In this document: positions 1 through 6,426 of the stretch, piece by piece
Numbering within the stretch: the stretch's first letter is position 1
How the letters are laid out: each line of letters begins with the position of its first letter
NCBI GenBank assembly: GCA_002372855.1
Contig: DFIZ01000016.1
Location: forward strand, 1 to 12,687
Reading direction: 5' to 3'
DNA from: Bacteroidales bacterium UBA3684
Lineage (GTDB): Bacteria > Bacteroidota > Bacteroidia > Bacteroidales > P3
Length of the DNA: 12,687 nt
Made by a program: the position numbers and the translations under genes
The notes under the pieces: generated by a model
Database searches by the model: none
Told to the model about the DNA's origin: nothing
What the model saw: only the letters and a program-made list of their open reading frames with translations

Positions 1-988
1 AGTAGCCGAGGTAGGCGTGGCAGGGCTCGACGAAGATGACGGGCCGCAGGCCTATTTTGCGCAGGATGGAGGCGAGGTAGACGCAGGCGTCGATGCAGTT
101 GGCCTGGCGCGTGTTCCACACCTCGTCGAAGAAGCGTATGTGCTGCACGTTGGTGGTGGGCGACGGGTTGGAGGTGCAGGAGATGGAGGAGTAGGAGAGG
201 CCGCGCAGCAGCGTGTTGTGCCAGATGGCCAGCACCTGCTTCTGTACGTCGGCTTTGGTGCCGGCCTGGTAGCCCTGGAAGCGGGTGACGATGCCCTCCG
301 AGAGGGCGTCGGAGAGGATTTGCGGTATCTGGGGGTGCTCCTCGTTGACGTAGGCGGCGAAGAGGAAGCGCGTGTCGACTATGTTGTTGTTGCTGTTGCT
401 GGATTGGCTGTTGTTGCGGAAAGAGAGGGGGCATTCGTTGACGGAGCGGATGTCGATGTGGAGGTTGCGGATGTCGGTCTCCTCGTCGTTGATGTAGCAG
501 GTGAGGGTCAGGTCGAGGGGACGGTGCTGGCGGACGAGACGCAGGCGGTCGTATTTCCATTTGACGGCGGGGGTGAAGGTGTAGGTCTCGCCGCGGGCGG
601 GGAGGATTTCCTGGAGGATGGTGACGTAGTTGAGGTCGGAGGAGTCGACGACGATGCGCAGCACGGCGTTGTTGGCGGGGGCGGTGACGGAGAGGGTGAG
701 CGGCGCGTGGAGCGCCGGCGCCCCGCCGGCATTGGAGAGCGGTGTGCTTTCCTGGCTGAGGGCCAGGATGAGGGAGGGGTAGAGGTGGCCGTCGAAGAGG
801 GGGTTGACCTGGGCGGTGAAGTTCACTTTGGCGGGGTCGTACTGCTTGTGCTTCTGCGGGGCGCCGCAGGAGGCGAGGAGCAGGAGGAGAAGGATGAGTG
901 ATGAGTGATGAGTGATGAGTGATGAGTGATGAGTGATGAGTGATGAGTGGTGAGTGAGGTGTGGGGCGGTGTGGCGCATTTTTTTCAT
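1..988 (-). CDS. Lipoprotein with transglutaminase-like core (3' end outside window)
   Basis: An open frame of 329 codons runs from ATG at 988 to the left edge without a stop, so the C-terminus is missing. Seen: MKKMRH start, a signal peptide made largely of a repeated THHSSLI heptapeptide (residues about 11-32), a leucine run and a lipobox ending LASC (Cys near residue 41), so the protein is probably a lipoprotein of the cell envelope. The middle is beta-rich and unrecognised. Near the window edge comes NCIDACVYLASILRKIGL followed by CHAYLGY. This matches the Cys-helix and His blocks of transglutaminase-like (papain-fold) domains; the third catalytic residue, usually Asp, would lie beyond the edge. 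Whether it is a peptidase, a transglutaminase or a non-catalytic fold cannot be decided. ATG at 979 is an alternative start that also leaves the signal intact. Residues AGGAPALHA (about 85-93) come from a REP-like element at 708-730. The signal-coding 7-bp array could change frame. Confidence 0.85.
   Translation of the reverse strand, partial: MKKMRHTAPHLTHHSSLITHHSSLITHHSSLILLLLLLASCGAPQKHKQYDPAKVNFTAQVNPLFDGHLYPSLILALSQESTPLSNAGGAPALHAPLTLSVTAPANNAVLRIVVDSSDLNYVTILQEILPARGETYTFTPAVKWKYDRLRLVRQHRPLDLTLTCYINDEETDIRNLHIDIRSVNECPLSFRNNSQSSNSNNNIVDTRFLFAAYVNEEHPQIPQILSDALSEGIVTRFQGYQAGTKADVQKQVLAIWHNTLLRGLSYSSISCTSNPSPTTNVQHIRFFDEVWNTRQANCIDACVYLASILRKIGLRPVIFVEPCHAYLGY
708..730. repeat. REP-like GC-rich palindromic element, copy 1
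   Basis: This 23-bp stretch matches 12495-12517 with one mismatch (C here, T there, in the loop). Its core is an inverted repeat, GCCGGCG then 3 nt then CGCCGGC, able to form a 7-bp GC-only hairpin. It lies inside the lipoprotein gene and is read as AGGAPALH. The second copy is read in the same frame in an unrelated gene. Confidence 0.8.
894..956 (-). repeat. 7-bp tandem array (ATGAGTG x9) inside lipoprotein signal peptide
   Basis: Nine consecutive heptamers occupy 63 bp: eight are exactly ATGAGTG (plus strand) and the last is GTGAGTG. On the coding strand the unit is CACTCAT, which has no G. Three units make 21 nt, or seven codons, so the frame cycles through His, Ser, Leu, Ile and Thr codons without a stop. 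One unit is not a multiple of three, so gain or loss of a single unit would move the lipobox and the whole mature protein out of frame. Confidence 0.97.
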
Positions 989-1007
989 GGTTTTTGGGGT
1001 GTCAAAC

Positions 1008-1075
1008 TATGAGTTAAGAGTTATGAGTTAAGAGTTATGAGTTTTATTTCAGTTTTCAATTTTCAATTTTCAATT
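1008..1075. repeat. Composite microrepeat between ruvC and lipoprotein gene
   Basis: Two tandem blocks make up most of the gap. Positions 1008-1043 (plus strand) alternate GAGTTAAGAGTTATGAG. Positions 1051-1075 repeat TTTTCAA about three times. Read on the coding strand the order is the AATTGAAAATTG block, then the AACTCATAACTCTT block, then the lipoprotein leader. The stop codon TGA of ruvC (1070-1072) and its last Asn codon lie inside the first block. No hairpin terminator was seen. Confidence 0.9.
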
Positions 1076-1651
1076 TATCACGTCTGGGTTGTTGAGGACG
1101 AATTCGGACCATTGTTTTTTTGCTGATTTGTGGGTTTTCTTTTTGGCGGGCGCTAGTTGTTGCTGGATGTTGGCGACGGGGTCGGAGAGGTGGAGGTGTG
1201 CGGTGTAGGCCACGGCGAGGGCGTCGGTGGCGTCGAAGTATTTGGGGGTGTCGTCGAAGTTGAGTATGGACTGCAGCATGACGGCGACTTGCTGTTTGGA
1301 GGCGTTGCCGTTGCCGGTGATATGTTGTTTGATGACTTTGGGTTCGTATTCGGTGATGGAGAGGTCGCGGCTGATGGCGGCGGCGATGGCTACGCCCTGT
1401 GCTCGGCCGAGTTTGAGCATGGACTGCACGTTTTTGCCGAAGAAGGGGGCCTCGATGGCCAGGTGGTCGGGGTGGAAGGAGTCGATGATGCGGAGGGTGG
1501 AGTGGAAGATTTGCTGTATGCGGAGGTTGAATTCGGGTATTTTCTTGAGGTACAGCACGTCCATGGCGACGATTTGGGGTGTGGGAGCGTCGGTGTCCAG
1601 GAGCGAGTAGCCGAGAATCTGGGTGCCGGGGTCGATGCCGAGGATGAGCAT
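1070..1651 (-). CDS. ruvC: Crossover junction endodeoxyribonuclease RuvC
   Basis: RuvC is the Holliday-junction resolvase. It nicks four-way DNA junctions symmetrically as a dimer together with RuvAB in recombinational repair. The 193-residue frame starts LILGIDPGTQILGYS, carrying the first catalytic Asp at residue 7. AIEAPFFGKN supplies the catalytic Glu at 67, and DATDALAVAY supplies the last acidic pair (Asp140, Asp143). LGRAQGVAIAAA and EYEPKVIKQHITGNGNASKQ are typical RuvC blocks. The tail after about 160 is Lys-rich and ends in NNPDVIN; the final residue and stop come from an AT-rich microrepeat. The start is ATG at 1651, nine nt after the end of another repeat block, with no Shine-Dalgarno sequence visible. 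It sits between the RseC-type gene and the lipoprotein gene on the same strand, and co-transcription is likely. The identification is firm. Confidence 0.97.
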   Translation of the reverse strand: MLILGIDPGTQILGYSLLDTDAPTPQIVAMDVLYLKKIPEFNLRIQQIFHSTLRIIDSFHPDHLAIEAPFFGKNVQSMLKLGRAQGVAIAAAISRDLSITEYEPKVIKQHITGNGNASKQQVAVMLQSILNFDDTPKYFDATDALAVAYTAHLHLSDPVANIQQQLAPAKKKTHKSAKKQWSEFVLNNPDVIN

Positions 1652-1656
1652 TTCAG

Positions 1657-1713
1657 TTATGAGTTAAGAGTTAAGAGTTATGAGTTTTTTTTTCAATTCT
1701 CAATTTTCAATTT
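1657..1713. repeat. Composite microrepeat between rseC-type gene and ruvC
   Basis: This has the same two-block design and orientation as the gap at 1008-1075. Positions 1657-1685 are GAGTTAAGAG-type units. After a T-run, 1692-1713 are CAATTTTCAATTT-type units. The second block overlaps the end of the RseC-type gene, supplying its last six codons (read KLKIEN) and its TGA stop at 1693-1695. The first block ends just before the ruvC start codon. Confidence 0.88.
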
Positions 1714-2145
1714 CTCTACCTTGAGGGTGAAGTGGTTGTCGATGCGCTGGCGGAAGAGTACGAGGAGGAGGATGTAGAGTCCGAGGGAGGCCAGGGAGAG
1801 GAGTATGACGGCCCACTCCGGCAGGCCGGCGAGGGAGAGCGCGACGATGACCCCGATGAGCAGCAGTGCAGGGAGGAGGTAGGCTATGAGGACGGCGAGG
1901 AGGCCGTGGGAGGTGTCGATGGTGACGAGGACCTGGGATTGAGCGATTGCCTGGCTGTCCGGCTGCGCCAGCGAGGCGCGGAGGTCCGGGGCGACGCAGG
2001 AGAGGGGTATATCGAGGGTCTTGGTTTTGGATTCGGCAAAGCCGCAGCGCGAATGGGCCTGGCAGGCGGCGCAGGCCGAGACAGACTCGATCTGGACGGA
2101 GACGGAGTTCTTGTTGACGGAGAGGATGGTGCCGGGATGGGTCAT
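1693..2145 (-). CDS. RseC/MucC-type (SoxR-reducing system) membrane protein
   Basis: The 150-residue protein fits the RseC/MucC family in length and layout. A short beta-rich N-terminal part (THPGTILSVNKNSVSVQIES) is followed by a cysteine cluster CAACQAHSRC (Cys25, 28, 34), one more Cys at 50, and two membrane segments at about 82-104 and 110-132. In proteobacteria the family positively influences sigma-E (RseC) or helps reduce SoxR (RsxABCDGE/RseC). In Bacteroidota it is usually found near rnf genes, and its role there is less clear. No rnf gene is visible here; ruvC lies downstream. The cysteines are suited to binding metal or a redox cofactor, which is an inference. The last six residues and the stop codon come from an AATTGAAAATTG microrepeat, so the C-terminus may not be conserved. 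ATG at 2145 follows a long repeat block. Confidence 0.85.
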   Translation of the reverse strand: MTHPGTILSVNKNSVSVQIESVSACAACQAHSRCGFAESKTKTLDIPLSCVAPDLRASLAQPDSQAIAQSQVLVTIDTSHGLLAVLIAYLLPALLLIGVIVALSLAGLPEWAVILLSLASLGLYILLLVLFRQRIDNHFTLKVEKLKIEN

Positions 2146-2147
2146 AT

Positions 2148-2288
2148 TCAGTGTTAAGTGTTTAGTGTTAAGTGTTTAGTGTTAAGTGTTAAGTGTTTTT
2201 TAGTGTTAAGTGTTCAGTGTTTAGTGTTTAGTGTTAAGTTTTAAGTTTTAAGTGATTCCTAATTCCTAATTTCTAATTCCTATATTCC
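2148..2288. repeat. Repeat-filled gap between WG-protein gene and rseC-type gene
   Basis: This is the longest gap in the window and almost all of it is repeat. Positions 2148-2253 are tandem AGTGTTAAGTGTTT units with small variations (TTTAGTG, TTAAGTG, TTCAGTG). Positions 2254-2288 are ATTCCTAATTCCTAATTT-type units. On the coding strand the AGGAATTAGAAATTAGG block comes first and the ACTTAACACTAA block second, ending 2 bp before the ATG of the RseC-type gene. No clear promoter or hairpin terminator was recognised. Confidence 0.92.
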
Positions 2289-2294
2289 AGAGTT

Positions 2295-3677
2295 CTACTT
2301 GAACGAGATGATGTTGCCACAGTTGGCGACGCAGTGGCCGTCGGGGTCGATTTTGACGTGGCGTCCGTGGAAGGTGACGTCGGCGCGACGGTGCTGGAAG
2401 GGGGAGGCGCGGTCGAAGATGAGGGGCAGGGCGAGGTTGCCGGAGGTGTCGATGTAGCCCCATAAGCCGTCTTTCTGCACGGGGGCGAGACCTTCAGTGA
2501 AGTGGTAGGCTGACTGGAGGATGAGCGGGACGACGAAGCGGCCGTCGAGGTCGACGAATCCGTAGCGGTAGTTTTGTTCGACGAGAGCGAGGGAGTCGAA
2601 GTAGGCGTATTTGGTGCCGTGGCTGGAGTGGGAGTGGTAGGCGATGGGGAGGATGGTGTCGCCGAGGGTGTCGATGATGCCGTAGAGGTCGCCGTTGCGC
2701 ACCATGGTGCGTCCCAGGCGGAAGATGCCGACTTCGTCGTAGGCGCAGGGTATGACTTCGTTGCCCTGGAGGTCGAGGAAGCCTTGTTTATCGCCCCGAA
2801 GGACGGCTATGCGGTTCTGCGAGACATTGGAGAGGGGGTGGTAGATGAAGGGGGTGGAGGGCGCTATCTGGCGACGCGGGGAGGTGGAGGGGAGGCGGAA
2901 GAGGGCGAGTTCGCCGTTGTCGTGTCCGGCGAGGACGGTGTGGTGGTCGGGGTCGGTGAGGAGTTCGAAGGCGAAGGGAACGATTTCGTTGCCGTCGCGG
3001 TCGATGACGCCCCAGCGGTCGTAGCGCATGGCGGTGGCGTAGCCGTCGACAAAGGAGCGCGTGTTCTGGAAGTAATCGTTGGGGAAGAGGAGATGGCCGA
3101 GGGTGTCGATGTAGTTGCCAAAATAGAAGAAGGAGTCGACGATGGTTTGTACGGCGGCGCGTCCGTCGGAGAAGGGTCTGACGGCGGTGAACCGGGGGGC
3201 GACGACGATGCGGCCCTGGAGGTCGGCGAACCCCCAGAGGTTGTCCTGCATGACGGCGATGCGTCCTTGCGACGGGAGGTCGACGGCGGAGAAGGCGCAG
3301 GGGACGACGAAGCGTCCGGTGGAGTCGATAAGTCCGGCGAGGAGCGGCGGTTCGGAGAGGTTGGGGTCGGGAGGAGTCGTGGTGTCGAACTGCCAGACCT
3401 GGCAGTAGCCGCCGGAGAATTGGCCCACATAGGCGAAGACGGGAGGTGTGAGGACGGTGCCGTCGTAGCGGCGGAAGCCGTAGAGGTTGCCCTCGCGGGT
3501 GGTCTGGATGCCTTCGGTGTAGAAGATGTCGCATCCGCAGGTGGAATCGACGGCGTAGAAGGAGGTGTTTTGGGAGTGGAGGGGGGAGATGGGGAAGAGC
3601 AATAGGAGGAGTAGTAGAGCGGAGAGTGGAGAGTGGAGAGCGGAGAGTGGAGAACGGAATGATAATGTTTTTTTCAT
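2295..3677 (-). CDS. Secreted WG-repeat (KWG) protein
   Basis: The protein has 460 residues from ATG at 3677. A start at 3704 is also open, but it adds nine polar residues ahead of the MKK signal start, so 3677 is preferred. Residues 1-36 form a signal peptide with SPLSALHSPLSAL and a seven-leucine stretch, ending near SPLHSQ. The rest is about nine WG-type beta repeats of roughly 25-40 residues with the pattern (W/Y/Q)GF(I/V)D..G..V(V/I)P..(F/Y). Examples are LWGFADLQGRIVVAPRF (about 147-163), RWGVIDRDGNEIVPFAF (221-237), KQGFLDLQGNEVIPCAY (297-313) and LWGYIDTSGNLALPLIF (405-421). WG proteins are common in Bacteroidota and are thought to be interaction scaffolds; no enzymatic motif is visible. 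It follows batE by 39 bp and may be read from the same transcript, but whether it belongs to the Bat function is unknown. The first Leu-rich part is encoded by a GAGAGTGGAG-type repeat. Confidence 0.9.
   Translation of the reverse strand: MKKTLSFRSPLSALHSPLSALLLLLLLFPISPLHSQNTSFYAVDSTCGCDIFYTEGIQTTREGNLYGFRRYDGTVLTPPVFAYVGQFSGGYCQVWQFDTTTPPDPNLSEPPLLAGLIDSTGRFVVPCAFSAVDLPSQGRIAVMQDNLWGFADLQGRIVVAPRFTAVRPFSDGRAAVQTIVDSFFYFGNYIDTLGHLLFPNDYFQNTRSFVDGYATAMRYDRWGVIDRDGNEIVPFAFELLTDPDHHTVLAGHDNGELALFRLPSTSPRRQIAPSTPFIYHPLSNVSQNRIAVLRGDKQGFLDLQGNEVIPCAYDEVGIFRLGRTMVRNGDLYGIIDTLGDTILPIAYHSHSSHGTKYAYFDSLALVEQNYRYGFVDLDGRFVVPLILQSAYHFTEGLAPVQKDGLWGYIDTSGNLALPLIFDRASPFQHRRADVTFHGRHVKIDPDGHCVANCGNIISFK
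3616..3657 (-). repeat. GAGAGTGGAG-type repeat inside WG-protein signal peptide
   Basis: The plus strand reads AGAGCGGAGAGTGGAGAGTGG and then repeats the pattern as AGAGCGGAGAGTGG. Apart from a C inside the GCGG units, it contains only A, G and T. On the coding strand it yields SPLSALHSPLSAL, forming the start of the hydrophobic segment of the signal peptide. Confidence 0.85.
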
Positions 3678-3716
3678 GGCGCTTTTGTTTTTAGTTGTTA
3701 TCAATTACATCAATTC

Positions 3717-4484
3717 TCAAATCTGTTCGATGGCTGAGGACTCGCACCAGCCGGTGGTGCCGTCGGAGAGGGTGATTTTGTGCCATCCGGAGAGGGTTTC
3801 GGAGATGGTGACCTTGGTGCCCTCGTGGAGGATGAGTTTGTCGGCGCTCTGGTGTTCGGGAGAGCTCTTGACGGTGACGGAGGGTTCCATCACGATGGCT
3901 TCGGCGCGGGCGTTGAAGTGGCTGGTGGAGGCAATCATGAGCAGCAGGGAGAGGATGAAGAGGACGGCGGCGACGATGGCGACGGCGAGGGCGGACTTGC
4001 GGAGGGTGACGTTGCGCGAGAGGGTTATCACCGTGACGGCGGCAAGGCAAAGGATGAAGAAGAGGAGGGTGATGACGCGCCAGGAGGAGGGAGATATGCG
4101 GGTGATGAGCGCGATGTACCAGTTGACGACGAAGAGTCGGGGCAGCTCGGCAATGCGGTCGACGGTGTGGGAGTTGGCGAGGGCCAGGTTGTCGCGGGCG
4201 TCGGACATGCCGGGGCGGAGGCGCAGGGCGCGCTCGTAGTTGAGGATGGCGAGGCCGAAGCGGTCGAGGCGGTAGTAGGTGTTGCCGAGGTTGTAGTAGA
4301 GGTCGGGGGACGCGAAGCCCGAGGCGAGGACCTCCTCGTAGAGCGAGGCTGCCTGCTCGTAGTCGGCAATGCGGTAGGCGCTGTCGGCCAGCTGGGCGCG
4401 CTGTAGGGGCTCCTGGGCCGAGAGAGGAGATTGGTATATTGAAAGGGCGAGTAGGAATAACAATATGGGTCTAATGGGTTTCAT
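3717..4484 (-). CDS. batE: BatE: TPR/SH3-type aerotolerance protein
   Basis: BatE is the last protein of the Bat set and is thought to act at the periplasmic side of the inner membrane with BatA-D. Seen in 255 residues: signal peptide MKPIRPILLFLLALSIY to about LSAQ24; two TPR-like helical pairs at about 32-95 (ADYEQAASLYEEVL, PDLYYNLGNTYYRLDRFGLAILNYERALRLRP); two membrane segments at about 134-154 and 164-186; and a C-terminal bacterial SH3-like domain at about 196-255 (VKSSP, TKVTISETLSGWHKITLSDGTTGWC). This TPR-TM-TM-SH3 order is the usual BatE layout. The gene begins 31 bp after the batD stop, and its start codon sits in one copy of a 14-bp direct repeat that also shapes the MKPIRPI N-terminus. 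The downstream WG gene follows 39 bp after the stop. The family assignment is confident; the exact biochemical role of BatE is not established. Confidence 0.93.
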   Translation of the reverse strand: MKPIRPILLFLLALSIYQSPLSAQEPLQRAQLADSAYRIADYEQAASLYEEVLASGFASPDLYYNLGNTYYRLDRFGLAILNYERALRLRPGMSDARDNLALANSHTVDRIAELPRLFVVNWYIALITRISPSSWRVITLLFFILCLAAVTVITLSRNVTLRKSALAVAIVAAVLFILSLLLMIASTSHFNARAEAIVMEPSVTVKSSPEHQSADKLILHEGTKVTISETLSGWHKITLSDGTTGWCESSAIEQI

Positions 4485-4503
4485 GAGCTAAATGGGTTTG
4501 ATG
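4472..4503. repeat. 14-bp direct repeat spanning the batE start
   Basis: TAATGGGTTTCATG (4472-4485) and AAATGGGTTTGATG (4490-4503) differ at two positions and lie 18 bp apart. On the coding strand the two copies read CATCAAACCCATTT and CATGAAACCCATTA. The C/G difference creates the ATG used as the batE start in the downstream copy. Confidence 0.75.
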
Positions 4504-4515
4504 TTTCTTTTATGG

Positions 4516-6354
4516 TTATAGTTCGGCAATCATTTGGAGAGCTTCGTCGTATATGGTCTGCTTCTGGGCTTCGGCGTCGCCGGGGGCGAAGCGTGCGAAG
4601 TCGACATCCTGGAGGACCTTCATGATGCGTTGTTGCTGTTCGTCGGGCACCTGCTTGTCGGCCAGGCAGGCGCTGACGGTGTCGCGGTTGAGCTGCGAGA
4701 GTTCGATATTGTACTTGTCGGAGAGGCATCCCCAGATGGCGCGGTAGATTTCCTCGTAGAAGCGGTTGGTGTCGCCGGAGCCGAGGAAGGAGGCCGCTTT
4801 CTTGAGGCGGCGGCGGGCCATGCGGGTGGCACGGCGCATGCGGAGGCCGGCGGTGTCTTCGCGTTTGGCAAGGGCTTTCTTGCCGAAGATGTTGACTCCG
4901 ATGGCAGCAAGGATACTGATGCCCATGAGGATGGCCCAGAGGTTGTTGTTGCCGGCTCGGTTGTTGATCGGGCGGAGTTTGTTGATGGGGTGGATGTAGT
5001 TGATGTCGGAATTGAGGAGCTGGACGTCGTCCTTGACGGCCACGGTGGCCTTGCCTTTCTCCACTTCGAGTTCCTGGGCGTCGACGGTGAGGGTGACATA
5101 TTGGGCGGAGGCGGGGTCGAAATATACGAAACGGTAGGCGGGGATGGTGTAGTGGCCCTGGCTGCGGGGGATGAGGACCCACTCGTAGGTGCGGCTGCCG
5201 GAGACGCCGTTGTCGTTCTTGGAGATGTTGTCCTCGATCTGGGGGTCGTAGACCTCGAAGGAGGAGGAAAATTCGGGCGTTGGCGGGGTGACGAGCATGA
5301 GGTTGCCGCGGCCGGAGATGGTGAGACGGTAGGAGACGGCCTCGTTGGATTTGACCTTGTTGAGGCTTAGTCCACCCTTGACGGAGAAGCTGCCCACGGC
5401 ACCGCTGAAGTCGTCGGGGCCGGCCGGGAGCTTGCGGACGTTGACGGAGACGGGCTTGGTGTGCAGGGGATATTCGACGGCCTGGGCCATATTGAAGAAG
5501 GGGTCGTCGAAGAGGTCGAGCAGGGTGCCTGTGCGGCGGCGCGGGGCCTGTACCATGGCGAGGACGTTGAGGTCGAGGGGTTCGATGGTCAGTCGGCCGC
5601 TCTCCTGGGCGAAGAGGGCGCCTTTTCTGATTTCGGCCACCTGATAGCGCTGGCCGTTGAGGCTCTCCTCATATTGTTTGATCTGCTTGCCTGCGCTGAG
5701 GTCTTCGGCCCAGAAGCCCTTGTTGCCGGGCAGCTTGTCGATGCCCACCTGGCTGAGGGGCACCTGGGTGTAGACCTTGTAGGTGATGATGACCTGCTCG
5801 CCCTGGTAGGGGTTGGCGTTGGAAACGGAGGTACGGGCGAAGAGCTTGGTGCCGTCGATTTGCGAGGCAGGCTGCGGCTGCTGCGCCCAGGGGTCGAAGG
5901 CCTGGCGGCGCTGCTGTTGCTGCTGGCGTTGCTGCTGCTGGGCCTGGCTCATTTTCTCCACCTTGATGTTGAAACTGGGGGAGGATACTTTCTTGCCGTC
6001 GACGATGCAGGAGGCTGCGCCAACGGTGAAGGTGCCTTCCATATCGGCCAGCACGCGGTAGGAGAAGGTGGTCTTATGGGAACTGCTGATTTGTCCGTTG
6101 TTCCATGAGGAATACTGTTGCGATCCGTAGTTTGGACCCGAACGGAGGGAGAAACCTTTGAACGAAGGGCCTTTGAAGTCGCGGGCCTCGCCTTCCACTA
6201 CAAAGGTGACGGTGAAGTTGTCGCCCACATAGACGGACTTGGGGGCTTGGACGGTCATCTCCTGCCCCTGGACGTGGGAAGACAAGAAAAACAAGAAAGA
6301 CAAAAGGAATGCCCCTTTTGCACTTGCTGTCATTAATGTTTTTATTGTTTTCAT
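4516..6354 (-). CDS. batD: BatD: large periplasmic/membrane aerotolerance protein
   Basis: BatD is the largest member of the Bat set (BatD/oxygen-tolerance family). Seen in 612 residues: a signal peptide ending HVQGQ31; an N-terminal beta-rich domain (EMTVQAPKSVYVGDNFTVTF, FKGFSLRSGPNYG) typical of BatD; a glutamine/arginine run at about 139-150; further Ig-like beta domains (SNANPYQGEQVIITYKVYT, FSVKGGLSLNKVKSNEAVSY, GNLMLVTPP, FEVYDPQ); one membrane segment at about 471-490; and a C-terminal cytoplasmic part (about 495-612) rich in Arg, Lys and acidic residues. It lies between batC and batE, starting 72 bp after batC, and all three are on one strand. Its signal-peptide DNA is nearly identical to that of the DUF4381-like gene upstream in the operon. 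The assignment is confident. The proposed role, a scaffold binding the VWA proteins, is an inference from the family and operon. Confidence 0.95.
   Translation of the reverse strand: MKTIKTLMTASAKGAFLLSFLFFLSSHVQGQEMTVQAPKSVYVGDNFTVTFVVEGEARDFKGPSFKGFSLRSGPNYGSQQYSSWNNGQISSSHKTTFSYRVLADMEGTFTVGAASCIVDGKKVSSPSFNIKVEKMSQAQQQQRQQQQQRRQAFDPWAQQPQPASQIDGTKLFARTSVSNANPYQGEQVIITYKVYTQVPLSQVGIDKLPGNKGFWAEDLSAGKQIKQYEESLNGQRYQVAEIRKGALFAQESGRLTIEPLDLNVLAMVQAPRRRTGTLLDLFDDPFFNMAQAVEYPLHTKPVSVNVRKLPAGPDDFSGAVGSFSVKGGLSLNKVKSNEAVSYRLTISGRGNLMLVTPPTPEFSSSFEVYDPQIEDNISKNDNGVSGSRTYEWVLIPRSQGHYTIPAYRFVYFDPASAQYVTLTVDAQELEVEKGKATVAVKDDVQLLNSDINYIHPINKLRPINNRAGNNNLWAILMGISILAAIGVNIFGKKALAKREDTAGLRMRRATRMARRRLKKAASFLGSGDTNRFYEEIYRAIWGCLSDKYNIELSQLNRDTVSACLADKQVPDEQQQRIMKVLQDVDFARFAPGDAEAQKQTIYDEALQMIAEL
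6261..6354 (-). repeat. Signal-peptide cassette, copy in batD
   Basis: This 94-bp stretch aligns without gaps to 10116-10209, with 11 mismatches by hand count (88% identity). Positions 6273-6327 differ at a single base. It runs from the start codon to just past the cleavage region and encodes the shared residues LMTASAKGAFLLSFLFFLSS. Confidence 0.93.
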
Positions 6355-6371
6355 ATTCCAAATAATCTCTA

Positions 6372-6421
6372 AAACTCTATGCCTCTATGACTTTATAACT
6401 TTATTACTCTAAGACTCTATG
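6372..6421. repeat. 10-bp degenerate tandem repeat in batC-batD gap
   Basis: Five consecutive decamers resemble AAACTCTATG: AAACTCTATG, CCTCTATGAC, TTTATAACTT, TATTACTCTA, AGACTCTATG. They fill most of the 72-bp gap. The family is distinct from those in the other gaps, and the middle units are weak matches. On the coding strand, ATTATTTGG follows near the batD start, but it is not a good match to the Bacteroidota -7 element TAnnTTTG. Confidence 0.6.
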
Positions 6422-6426
6422 GCTTT

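Noticed and set aside
17..901. Long plus-strand open frame of 294 codons, and similar long plus-strand frames opposite most genes
   Set aside because: They are antisense to well-supported minus-strand genes. Their translations are dominated by Gly, Val, Glu and Asp, as expected from the complement of C-ending codons, and show no domain or signal.
894..956. CRISPR-like or satellite interpretation of the 7-bp array
   Set aside because: There are no spacers; the units are contiguous and lie within a reading frame with a convincing lipobox.
1014..1080. Rho-independent terminator after ruvC
   Set aside because: The sequence is tandem repeat lacking G or C on each strand, so no stable stem can form.
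3678..3704. Earlier start (3704) for the WG protein
   Set aside because: It would put MITTKNKSA ahead of a typical MKK signal-peptide start; the 3677 start gives a normal signal peptide.
6355..6426. Internal promoter before batD
   Set aside because: ATTATTTGG on the coding strand lacks the TA of TAnnTTTG, and no TTTG lies at the expected distance.
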